A stretch of 64,000 nucleotides of DNA from Marinicella algicola (GTDB taxonomy: Bacteria; Pseudomonadota; Gammaproteobacteria; Xanthomonadales; Marinicellaceae), in NCBI RefSeq assembly GCF_028401385.1, contig NZ_JAQOMR010000002.1, positions 124,001-188,000 of the forward strand, given 5' to 3'. The notes below the pieces were generated by a model. The model was given only the letters and a program-made list of their open reading frames with translations, ran no database searches and was not told the origin of the DNA. Shown here in pieces: positions 57,134 to 64,000 of the stretch. The position numbers were made by a program, and so were the translations under genes. Positions within the stretch are counted from its first letter, which is position 1; each line of letters opens with the position of its first letter.

Positions 57134-57806
57134 TTAGAACAGGCTGCCCTGCGCACTATCGTCTTGCCGTGCATTCGAGATCAAGACCTGATCAAGAGCA
57201 GCAAGGAACGCCTTTCTGTCTGTCGCCGCCCGCCGAAGCAATCCGCGAAGCGAAAGCGATACATAAAGTGCCGCCGAATAGGCTTGGCAGTTAATCGATT
57301 TTTCGGGGTTAAACTCGATATCCGTGAAGGCTGAATAGTCCAACAAACGTTCAGCCAATTGAGGCTGGCGAACAAGAGCACTGATGTAAAGCCAATCGTA
57401 AAAGCCAGTCTGTGGCTCGAGTGGCCAGTCTTCACCACCGAACCGAAAAGCCACCAATCGACCAGAGGACTTCAAGCGCGGGTCCCGCTTGGCTTCGCGC
57501 GGCGACACATTGAACAGATCCGTATAGGGGCCGCCCTCCTCAAAAACCTTGCTGCCCTGAAAAGCGCATTCGAGAGGCAGTGGGTTCCCAGTTTGCGGGT
57601 AATTTAGCTTCAAATTGAATGCGCTGAGTGCGATGCCGAGACTCTCTTCGGATTTACTCGATATTTCCAACACCGAATTGACCCCAACCGATTGCAGGCT
57701 GGCTTCGTGCAGTGAAGCGACTGACTTTTTTCTGAGCTGCGGACATCCCCGCAAACCATTTGAAGGTGACGAACTGGGTTTTTACATAGACTTTGCCGTC
57801 AGTCAC
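57134..57806 (-). CDS. NADAR-type antitoxin of a DarT1-like system, frameshifted
   Basis: About 223 residues. The start is probably GTG 57806, overlapping the darT-like stop (GGTGACTGA): TDGKVYVKTQFVTFKWFAGM. An extra A in the AAAAAA run near 57732 shifts the frame; with five A residues it reads AAQKKSVASLHEASLQSVGV. The body has LPLECAFQGSKVFEEGGPYT, DLFNVSPREAKRDPRLKSSG, FRFGGEDWPLEPQTGFYDWL-YISAL and LLDYSAFTDIEFNPEKSINC. I recognise this as the family found next to DarT1 toxins and described as DarT1-associated NADAR antitoxins, which remove ADP-ribose from guanosine in DNA. That name comes from memory and needs a profile search. Confidence 0.72.
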
Positions 57807-59076
57807 CGGAATAAAAATTGGTCGTGCGGCCATTGTTATTTTCCGTATTTTCGAGCGAACCTGCGTGATTCAAACAGGTTATCACCTTTGACAGAGAAGA
57901 AGGACTGGCGTCTAGAAACGATCCGCTCCTTTTGCCGACAGCCTGACTGTGGCGCTGCGCAGCTTCATCGCTTTCGAACACCACTCCGGTTATCTCTTCC
58001 GGCGGTATCGCACCGAAGACAAGCACTTCGGCCTGTGGGTCCGTCGGATCATAGCGCTCAAGGCGTTCAACCGAGCGGGCCGAGAGCGTATCGTCCTCAT
58101 TGAACATCGCCCTGAATGTGGCAGCACTCTTGAGATCGCCAATATCTGAATTGCGAATACGGCGATCAGCGGCATTATGTCGGCAGAATGCACAGCCCAG
58201 CTGCCACAAAATTCTGGGTTTCAGCAACAAGATGGCCCAATCGATATCCGGGTTAAGCTGGCGATATTTATAGAACATCTGGTAGTTGGGAAAACCAATC
58301 GAAAGGGACGTTGCATTGCGGTGCCTGTCCCAGCGGTTATGGTCATTCACCTCTTGGCGTATCCCCGATTGGCGGCCAGTCGACACCGGGATTAATCCGT
58401 ATTTCATGATAGAGGACAAATTCGAGCACCGCGTGAAATGCACGAGAAACGGGATGTCCAGCTCCAGAGCGGTTTCCTCAATATCCTCTCGTTCACGTCC
58501 GATCCAGGAATCGGCAAGATTGTGTGCACGATCGTCACTCTCGAAAAAGATGTCGAAGGGAGAACGCTGATCATGCGAAAAGGACTCTTCGATGAAAGCG
58601 GGACCTTCTTCTCGCATTCCCGGCGGCGGTGGTCCGGGGCTATCAGTGATAGCCCCCTTATCTTCAGCTCCATTCGGAGCCGCATTAACGTCTTCCAGAA
58701 TTGCTCTAAGAAAAGTATCACTTAGCGTTTCATTTTGAGCGGCTATGATGTCCGATTCTAGAACCTTAGAGTTCTCAATACTGGCCACGACGGCAAGAAA
58801 CAGCTCGGAACCACCCTTTGTGGAGGCCATCAAGTCAACAAATCGGGACAAGAGATCCTGATCGGCCTCTAGCCTACTCGCCATTTCCCTGAAACTTTTG
58901 GCTTGGTTTTCGACTTCGGCATAGAATGCGTCTGTGAGTGCCTGCTTCGTCTCCGCGTCATACGTATCAACCTGGGAGAGCGCTTCGCGGCGGTCGCGGT
59001 TGATTTTGAGCAAACTACCGGTAGATTTGTCGTCCTCAGGATTCTCATTGCGTTCCGCCTCAGCTTGACGCTCCAT
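57799..59076 (-). CDS. DarT-like ssDNA ADP-ribosyltransferase toxin with a long N-terminal extension
   Basis: A 425-residue protein. Residues about 207-375 are a DarT (DUF4433) domain: IPFLVHFTRCSNLSSIMKYG (NAD-site His 213), NDHNRWDRHRNATSLSIGFP, NYQMFYKYRQLNPDIDWAIL, LWQLGCAFCRHNAADRRIRN and DPQAEVLVFGAIPPEEITGV, where E350 matches the catalytic Glu of the QAEVLV motif. SFPNYKMFYKYR-type wording and the CAFC pair point to the DarT1 branch. DarT enzymes normally consist of about 200-230 residues; here residues 1-206 are an added, mostly helical acidic region (QALTDAFYAEVENQAKSFRE) with a proline linker (DSPGPPPPGMREEGP). ATG 59076 has TTAGGG upstream. It should be lethal without the antitoxin downstream. 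Confidence 0.83.
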   Translation of the reverse strand: MERQAEAERNENPEDDKSTGSLLKINRDRREALSQVDTYDAETKQALTDAFYAEVENQAKSFREMASRLEADQDLLSRFVDLMASTKGGSELFLAVVASIENSKVLESDIIAAQNETLSDTFLRAILEDVNAAPNGAEDKGAITDSPGPPPPGMREEGPAFIEESFSHDQRSPFDIFFESDDRAHNLADSWIGREREDIEETALELDIPFLVHFTRCSNLSSIMKYGLIPVSTGRQSGIRQEVNDHNRWDRHRNATSLSIGFPNYQMFYKYRQLNPDIDWAILLLKPRILWQLGCAFCRHNAADRRIRNSDIGDLKSAATFRAMFNEDDTLSARSVERLERYDPTDPQAEVLVFGAIPPEEITGVVFESDEAAQRHSQAVGKRSGSFLDASPSSLSKVITCLNHAGSLENTENNNGRTTNFYSGD

Positions 59077-59121
59077 TCGCGCCCTAAGTTCCTCGAGTGT
59101 GTCCGGAGACAGCGCGCGTTT

Positions 59122-59601
59122 TTAGCCTTCGAGATCTGTAGGAAAGTCCGCAAGTTTAAACTTTGTTTCGATTACCCTCGTCTGCACTTTGATCGGAGAA
59201 CAGATATTTAGCTTCCGGTTTGAGAGTCTGGTTGCCTCAAGAATATTTTCAAGTTCGCGATTAAATGAATTGAGGCTTCCGACGAACCCCTCATCCGCGC
59301 GCGCCTCCTCTTCCAAATCCTGTTTGCCCGCTTGCAACTTCGCGCGCGGGGTGTCTGACACAAGCTCTGGCGGTTGGCTGGGCCCGAGCAATGAGGGCGA
59401 GGTAAATTGATGTCTGGGCCTCAGTAGGAAATACGTTCCCCAAACGACGGCCAACTGCAGGAACAACAATGGTGGATAGAAAAGATTGATGACAGAAAAA
59501 GCCGTCCAACCCCAGGCGGCGGCCAAAAATAATTTTGAACGAAGTAGACGAACTCCAGTCAGCGTGAACACGATAACAAGCTGATATGCAATGACAGTCA
59601 T
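59122..59601 (-). CDS. Small membrane protein upstream of the DarT-like gene
   Basis: A 159-residue protein of unknown family. Three hydrophobic segments come first (YQLVIVFTLTGVRLL, LFLAAAWGWTAFSVINLF, PPLLFLQLAVVWGTYFLL), then a soluble tail with a likely coiled coil (KLQAGKQDLEEEARADEGFV, FNRELENILEATRLSNRKLN). Its TAA (59122-59124) is in the same frame as the DarT-like gene, and the 15 codons between the TAA and ATG 59076 are open. The two may be coupled or once fused. It may tether the toxin or sense phage at the membrane; that is speculation. Confidence 0.65.
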   Translation of the reverse strand: MTVIAYQLVIVFTLTGVRLLRSKLFLAAAWGWTAFSVINLFYPPLLFLQLAVVWGTYFLLRPRHQFTSPSLLGPSQPPELVSDTPRAKLQAGKQDLEEEARADEGFVGSLNSFNRELENILEATRLSNRKLNICSPIKVQTRVIETKFKLADFPTDLEG

Positions 59602-59734
59602 GACGCCCCCGAGAAGCCAATAGCATATTGGCTACAATCCAAGGGTTAACTGAAGGTTAGTAACAACTGAAATAGACTAGAAATTAGCTGCTTCCAAAGG
59701 AGGTCAGGAGTTTTGCCTGCTTCGGGTTGGAATG

Positions 59735-59821
59735 TCATTGTCGATGACACTTACGCAGTTTCAACCCACGACGGCGCACCTGTGCCTGCCAGCGCCCTCT
59801 GAGCTTGCGTATTGTCGCCAT
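59735..59821 (-). pseudogene. Tyrosine integrase N-terminal stub
   Basis: ATG 59821 gives MATIRKLRGRWQAQVRRRGL, then KLRKCHRQ and a stop. MATIRK..RWQAQVRR.G is the arm-binding start of phage-type site-specific integrases. Only 28 residues remain. It suggests that the defence genes came in on an integrative element. The other bases in 59602-59986 hold no supported gene. Confidence 0.55.
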
Positions 59822-59986
59822 CGTGATCTCCGAGTTAACTACTGTGATCACGCGTAGGATGCCGGTGATGAGGAGCCAAGGATTATCCCGGCGAACCTTG
59901 CGACATCCGCAACGGGCAGAAACAATTAAAGGCATTGGCTCCGGCGTGTCGGCCCTAGTTGGCCGAGGACGAGCAGCGTTCACGGT

Positions 59987-60605
59987 TCATGCTTCTTCAG
60001 CACTGTATCCACGAGATCTAACAAGCTGCAGCAAATCTTCGGCCAGAACATCTTCCAGAAGTCGCCCTTCCACCAGAGCACCACCTTTCATATATGCCAA
60101 CCCGGCCGGTGTCTTCAGATCGCCTACATCAACAAACCTCGAAAAAACGGCCACCAAGGCCGCGATTCTTCACGATTGCGAAGCAAATTTAGTTCTTCGA
60201 CGTTAACGTGCTTGAGCATGCCCCATAAAGTCGAGTCGATAGGCTTACGCAGCTCTTCCGGTCCACAATAGGCACGAATTCCAGCCGCCACGCCATAGTA
60301 GTTCGGATCGTCGAACTCAATTCTGACCGAGAGCTCAGATGGCCAGCCTTGACGCCGCCAGGAAATTCCAGCCCAACGCACCGCTTTTCTTGCAGCGTCG
60401 TTAGAAACCACAATTCCGTCCTCCATTGCGGCAATGCGCTGATCTAACCGATGGAGAAATTCCTTGATCTGAAGGTCGAGGATTTCAATCCATGTCTCGG
60501 AAACGGCAGCCGCCAGCTCTAGCTCTGACAAACTCCTTTCTGGGCGCTCGCAAGCAACCGCGCGCTGACAGCAGACTTCACCGCTTCAAACTCAGACCTA
60601 TTCAT
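59987..60605 (-). CDS. Unrecognised partner of the PD-(D/E)XK nuclease, two frameshifts
   Basis: ATG 60605 overlaps the nuclease stop (ATGAATAG). Pieces in order: NRSEFEAVKSAVSARLLASA, then ERSLSELELAAAVSETWIEI, LDLQIKEFLHRLDQRIAAME, KAVRWAGISWRRQGWPSELS, VRIEFDDPNYYGVAAGIRAY, LWGMLKHVNVEELNLLRNRE-ESRPWWPFF, then SRFVDVGDLKTPAGLAYMKG and LLQLVRSRGYSAEEA. A base is missing near 60553 and a T in the T run near 60151. About 205 residues. I do not recognise the family. The coupling says it works with the nuclease. Confidence 0.6.
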
Positions 60606-61296
60606 TCGATACCTCCTCCGATAAATCAGTGAAATTCTGCTCAACCCAGTCAGCGAAGTCAGACAGATAGACACGCACTTTCGGCGCTTTTGCTCGCGCT
60701 TCGCACGAGCGAAGCCAGGATGAAAGGCTCGGTCGGTCGCCTTGGCTCGTGTAGCAGATTGTTACATATCGCCCGCCAAATTCCTCAATTGTAGAGACAT
60801 TCATGGTCTGCGATTCGGTCCCACGACCAGAAAGATAGACCAGATGCCCACCCTCGCGCACATGAGCGCGCTTAATATAAGAGGCGTAACGTTCCATCTG
60901 ATCGGGTTGCTCGGAAGCATAGGGTTTGTTTTCGATAATCAGAAAATCCACCATCCGCAACTGAAGAACGATATCAATCTGTCCTTCCGATACCCGTTTT
61001 TCCCGCAGGACTCGTATATTCGTTATGTCGTCAGTCACCACGGCGGCGGTGAAATCACATAGCTTCAGAAACAGCTCCAAAAACACATCGCCTTGCCCAT
61101 GAACTCCATTGGGATCAAGGAGATCGGCAATCATGCGGGAGAGACCCAACTCGTCCGTGCGCATATAATCGAGTAGATTCAGGTCCGATCCTAGTTCATA
61201 GGCAAGCCTGCGCCCCAAAGTCGTCGCCGCCGACGCAACAGTTTCCATCGTTGTGAAAAAGTGGTCGACCCGCCTGTCAATTTCCATTTTCTCCAT
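60598..61296 (-). CDS. PD-(D/E)XK nuclease-superfamily protein (PDDEXK_4-like)
   Basis: A 232-residue protein. Helical start, then TDELGLSRMIADLLDPNGVH (with the first acidic residue), EKRVSEGQIDIVLQLR (Asp 108), DFLIIENKPYASEQPDQMER (Glu 122-x-Lys 124) and LVYLSGRGTESQ. The spacing Asp, then Glu-x-Lys, is that of PD-(D/E)XK nucleases. Proteins of this type with the ENKPYAxEQ motif are common in defence islands but poorly characterised. RBS GGAG before ATG 61296. It overlaps the next gene by 8 bp. Confidence 0.8.
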   Translation of the reverse strand: MEKMEIDRRVDHFFTTMETVASAATTLGRRLAYELGSDLNLLDYMRTDELGLSRMIADLLDPNGVHGQGDVFLELFLKLCDFTAAVVTDDITNIRVLREKRVSEGQIDIVLQLRMVDFLIIENKPYASEQPDQMERYASYIKRAHVREGGHLVYLSGRGTESQTMNVSTIEEFGGRYVTICYTSQGDRPSLSSWLRSCEARAKAPKVRVYLSDFADWVEQNFTDLSEEVSNE

Positions 61297-61305
61297 CCCC
61301 GCTCC

Positions 61306-61512
61306 TTATTGCGATTCAAAAACCGCAACGCGATTCCTCAATCGCTGTTCGATCTCGGGTATAGTTCGATCATGAAGTGAATAGCCCCGAGTTTTGTAGA
61401 CGCCAACCATAAGCGAAAAGGACGCATTTGCGACCGCATCGATCGTGTGACCTTGTATCGCCTGCGCCCCGGTCGTGGCGCTCGCGAGGAACGGCGCAAA
61501 TAAACACGCCAC
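61306..61512 (-). CDS. Small open reading frame before the nuclease gene
   Basis: A 68-residue frame from GTG 61512: VACLFAPFLASATTGAQAIQ, GHTIDAVANASFSLMVGVYK, TRGYSLHDRTIPEIEQRLRN-RVAVFESQ. It ends 9 bp before the nuclease start. It may be the 3' part of a truncated gene, since no ribosome site is seen. No family recognised. Confidence 0.35.
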   Translation of the reverse strand: MACLFAPFLASATTGAQAIQGHTIDAVANASFSLMVGVYKTRGYSLHDRTIPEIEQRLRNRVAVFESQ

Positions 61513-61738
61513 ATCCAGATCGAGACATGGACCAAGTTAAAAATAAAGAATTGATTTTCCGAAAAATCTGGCGGGCCGAAGACGGCGAAACCGAGAACTA
61601 CACCTACGCCATAGCCCTACAAATTGACTCGCCATGACATCCTTTCGCGTTTCACCAGCAAGTCAAATGCCGCACTGACGCGAGAGAGCCGCGAGCCATC
61701 CGTCGTCGCGAAACACGGGCATCATTCTTGAAATTCGG

Positions 61739-61764
61739 CCTTGACATTGACACTAATGTCAAGG
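61739..61764. promoter_or_regulatory. MerR-type operator/promoter
   Basis: Perfect inverted repeat CCTTGACATT-GACACT-AATGTCAAGG that includes a -35-like TTGACA at 61741. MerR regulators bind such a palindrome in the spacer of their target promoter. It lies 29 bp before the merR-type start, so it should control the regulator and the MFS gene behind it. Confidence 0.75.
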
Positions 61765-61792
61765 TGCTAGGGCAGCGTGGAAAGGGACCGAA

Positions 61793-62263
61793 ATGCAGAT
61801 CAAGGAAGCTGCCGAAAGGCTCGGGATCACGGAGCGCATGTTGCGCCATTATGAGAAGGCGGGCCTCATGGATGCCCAGCGCTCGAAGAATGGCTATCGC
61901 AGCTACAGCGAAACCGACCTGCGCCGGGCGGGACGCATCCGCGATCTCATTGCGACAGGCTTTTCTACACGCGAGGTCCGCGCCATGGCGGCCTGCCTCT
62001 CCGACGAGGGTGCAGGACCGTGTGAGGGCGGTATTCCGCAATTGCTGGAAAAACTGGAGCATATCGACCGGCTCAGAGCCGATCTTGATGCAAAGCGGGA
62101 AGCGGTACTCGACCGCCTCGCCATGTTTCGGGAGTCCCTTTCGACCCATCACGAAAGGAACGACCTACACCATGCTGCGCCTGATACTTCTCTTCTTGAT
62201 CGCCTTCCTCGTGGGGGCCGACGAATTCCTGTTGGGGCCGATCCTCACGCCGATAGGAACTGA
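61793..62263 (+). CDS. MerR-family transcriptional regulator
   Basis: Up to 156 residues. Winged helix: MQIKEAAERLGITERMLRHY, EKAGLMDAQRSKNGYRSYSE, TDLRRAGRIRDLIATGFSTR. A dimerisation helix follows (LLEKLEHIDRLRADLDAKRE). The last 30 residues overlap the MFS start by 92 bp and look unlike the family, so a frameshift near 62150 may have lengthened it. RBS AAAGGGA. It probably activates the MFS gene in response to a drug or toxic compound. Confidence 0.85.
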   Translation: MQIKEAAERLGITERMLRHYEKAGLMDAQRSKNGYRSYSETDLRRAGRIRDLIATGFSTREVRAMAACLSDEGAGPCEGGIPQLLEKLEHIDRLRADLDAKREAVLDRLAMFRESLSTHHERNDLHHAAPDTSLLDRLPRGGRRIPVGADPHADRN

Positions 62264-63334
62264 CCTTTCGGTTCCGGCCGAGCGCATCGCGCTATTCATC
62301 ACGGCCTACAGTCTGCCACTGGCGATCATGGCCCCTATCCTTGGCGGCGTTTCCGACCGATACGGGCGGCTCGCCGTCCTTGTCCCCTCAACGCTCGTGT
62401 TCGGCCTCGCGTCGATTGCCACGTCCTTCGTCCCTACATTCGAGACGGGCATTGCCACCCGCATCCTGACTGGGGCGGCGAGCGGCGGAATGCTCGGCAT
62501 CGCCATGGCGATGGCAGGCGACCTTGGCGAGAAGGCCGCGCCCAAGGCCATCGCCTTCGTCACTTCCGGCCTCACGCTCGGCATCATTCTCAGCCCCGGC
62601 ATCGGCGCGCTGTCGGCGGAGTTTTGGTCATGGCGGTTCGCCTTTGCGGCGCTCGGTGGAATGGCTCTAATCGTGGTTTTGATCGGCCTGCCGTCGTTGC
62701 GCACGACACCGGCACCAAATCATCGACCGAACGCCGATGCTGACAATGTGGTGGGGCCGCTTTCGTGCCGGGCGCATGGGGAAGCCTGATCGCCATGGCC
62801 TCTGGCCTCGGCGGCGCGGTCGGTTGCTTCGCGCTGGTGGGCGAGCGACTGCGTTCCCTTTACGAATGGGACACGGCAACAGTGGGCATGGTCTATGCCG
62901 GCTTTGGCATCCTCACGCTGGTCGGCAATTTCACCATGCCGATGGCGCTGGCCCGCATCGGCAGCGGTCGCGCGTTGATGCGGATCGCGCTGATCTTCGT
63001 GCTGGCAGCGATTGCCGTCACCTATGTCTTTGACAGCCTTGCTCCGGCTTTGGTTCTGCTTGCACTGGCGATGTGGGCGGTGCTTGGCGGCATCGGCGCT
63101 CCGGGCCTGCAAACCCATATCGCGCAACTCTCACCCACCCGCAGAGGCACGCTGATGGCATTGGCGGGAAGCAGTATGAACCTAGGTGTCGCAGGAGCGA
63201 CCGCGCTGGCGTCCAGCGTCTACCCGGCTGGCGCAGCATGGGTTGCCGTTGTAGCGCTGATTCTTATTGTCATCGCGATATTGGCTTTGCGCCCGGTTGA
63301 CGCAGGCGCTGCTGAAAGGGTCTCAAAAAGATAA
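62172..63334 (+). CDS. MFS transporter (DHA1-type drug efflux), frameshifted
   Basis: About 387 residues with 12 hydrophobic helices. Start ATG 62172: LRLILLFLIAFLVGADEFLL, GPILTPIGTDLSVPAERIAL, LAIMAPILGGVSDRYGRLAV (motif A), ATRILTGAASGGMLGIAMAM, GIILSPGIGALSAEFWSWRF (motif C-like). A one-base error in the GGGG run near 62753 shifts the frame; the second half has WGSLIAMASGLGGAVGCFAL and PGLQTHIAQLSPTRRGTLMA. It is controlled by the MerR gene and probably exports a small toxic compound. Confidence 0.85.
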
Positions 63335-63856
63335 CCCGCCATGTGCCGTTGACCCTTCCAATCGCGCCATATGGCGTGCGGTGATCGGCGGCACATAGGC
63401 TATTTTCGGCGTCAATCGGCGGTGTTTGGCGGACCGGGCCGGATCTCGAACTTATACGCTGAAGTGATCGCCTAGAACTCGGTTACGCCATATGCATTGT
63501 CTGCTTTCGGGCGATCGCAAGAGACAGTTGAACGGCCGGAATTGGGGCGCATTTTCGCCTGGCCGCTTTCCACCTTATTCTTGAACGTTCGCGGGTGAAT
63601 CCTGAGATCACGAAAGCCGTCAATGGAAGTGCTACTGAGTGACGACGTATCCGACAGAGTCTTCATCTTCCAGGCCGACCAGCAGCACCATAATCCGCTA
63701 GCCCCACACCTGGGCGGTCTCGGCTTGGTAGAATGCGACCTCCAGCGGCCACTTGTTGTGTCGAAGGCTCGCCAGCCATTTGGAACGGTAATCCCCCGAA
63801 AAATAATGGGCTTCAAAAGTAGAATTTTCTCGGGTTTTATGACTGAGGAGATTTTG
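63335..63856. other. Intergenic stretch without a supported gene
   Basis: Between the MFS gene and the IS3 element. Frames on the minus strand (63472-63897) have no recognisable domain and run into the IS3 start. The left end of the IS3 element probably lies near 63810 (GCTTCAAAAGTAGAATTTTC). Confidence 0.45.
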
Positions 63857-64000
63857 ATGAAAAAGACGAGATTTAGCGAAGCACAGATTATTGGCATTCT
63901 GCGTCAGGCAGAAGGTGGCGTTCCTGTGCCTGAACTTTGCCGGGAGCACGGGATGAGTTCAGCGAGTTTTTATAAATGGCGGGCCAAATATGGCGGCATG
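63857..64000 (+). CDS. IS3-family transposase OrfA (3' end outside window)
   Basis: The 48 visible residues read MKKTRFSEAQIIGILRQAEG, GVPVPELCREHGMSSASFYK, WRAKYGGM. This is the helix-turn-helix OrfA of an IS3-family (IS407-like) element. ATG 63857 has TGAGGAG upstream. OrfB, with the DDE domain, should follow beyond the window. Confidence 0.88.
   Translation, partial: MKKTRFSEAQIIGILRQAEGGVPVPELCREHGMSSASFYKWRAKYGGM

Noticed and set aside
61527-61637. 36-codon plus-strand frame (MDQVKNKELIFRKIWRAEDG)
   Set aside because: Looks protein-like but has no ribosome site or family and overlaps the small minus-strand frame; too weak to list as a gene.
1-64000. CRISPR array, tRNA or rRNA genes
   Set aside because: No regularly spaced repeats, cloverleaf-like gene or rRNA-like sequence was found on reading both strands; a tRNAscan run would be decisive.

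Overview
The window looks like an accessory region (a plasmid, megaplasmid or island) of a GC-rich alphaproteobacterium, most likely in the Hyphomicrobiales (Rhizobium-like). The signs are several sugar ABC and TRAP operons each with its own GntR or LacI regulator, a BKACE catabolic cluster, and a dense layer of IS6, IS21, IS66, IS5, IS110, ISKra4, IS30, IS3 and Tn3 debris. The genus cannot be read from the sequence. No rRNA, tRNA, CRISPR array or replication origin was seen.

Layout. 1-4.4 kb: ribose-type ABC permease and binding protein (minus), a divergent GntR regulator, an aldo/keto reductase and the remnant of a mannitol-dehydrogenase-family gene. 4.4-14.2 kb: a pectin/rhamnogalacturonan-fragment regulon with TRAP binding protein, kduD, GH105 hydrolase, kduI, a large unrecognised protein, a LacI regulator and TRAP dctQ/dctM. 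Three copies of one operator tie it together. 14.3-17.4 kb: transposon graveyard plus a parDE toxin-antitoxin pair with a broken toxin. 17.5-26.7 kb: catabolic island (SMP-30 lactonase, BKACE, hydroxyacyl-CoA dehydrogenase, SDR, sugar ABC transporter with a fused double permease, GntR), bounded by IS6 ends in inverted orientation. 26.8-43.5 kb: two inverted copies of an ~807-bp IS6-family element enclose a truncated MFS gene, a LacI-controlled sugar ABC operon with GH127 beta-L-arabinofuranosidase, and a yhiI-rbbA-yhhJ exporter operon. 43.5-57.1 kb: ISKra4, IS66, IS5 and IS21 elements, an unrecognised membrane-protein gene split by IS5, Old Yellow Enzyme genes, AraC, cupin, GNAT and HxlR genes. 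57.1-61.5 kb: a probable defence island (NADAR-type antitoxin, DarT-like DNA ADP-ribosyltransferase with an unusual N-terminal extension, a small membrane protein, a tyrosine-integrase stub, a PD-(D/E)XK nuclease and partner). 61.7-64 kb: MerR regulator plus MFS exporter, then the start of an IS3 element.

The sugar modules share one logic: take up plant cell-wall oligosaccharides or their uronate and arabinose products, hydrolyse them inside the cell, and repress expression with a local one-component regulator. The most interesting biology is the DarT/NADAR cluster, where the toxin carries a ~200-residue helical extension and follows a membrane-protein gene in the same reading frame.

Caution: about 20 otherwise intact genes are broken by one-base insertions or deletions, mostly in short homopolymers. 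This pattern fits sequencing or assembly error better than biological decay. Frameshifted genes are given as single features spanning the whole gene; real fragments are marked as pseudogenes.
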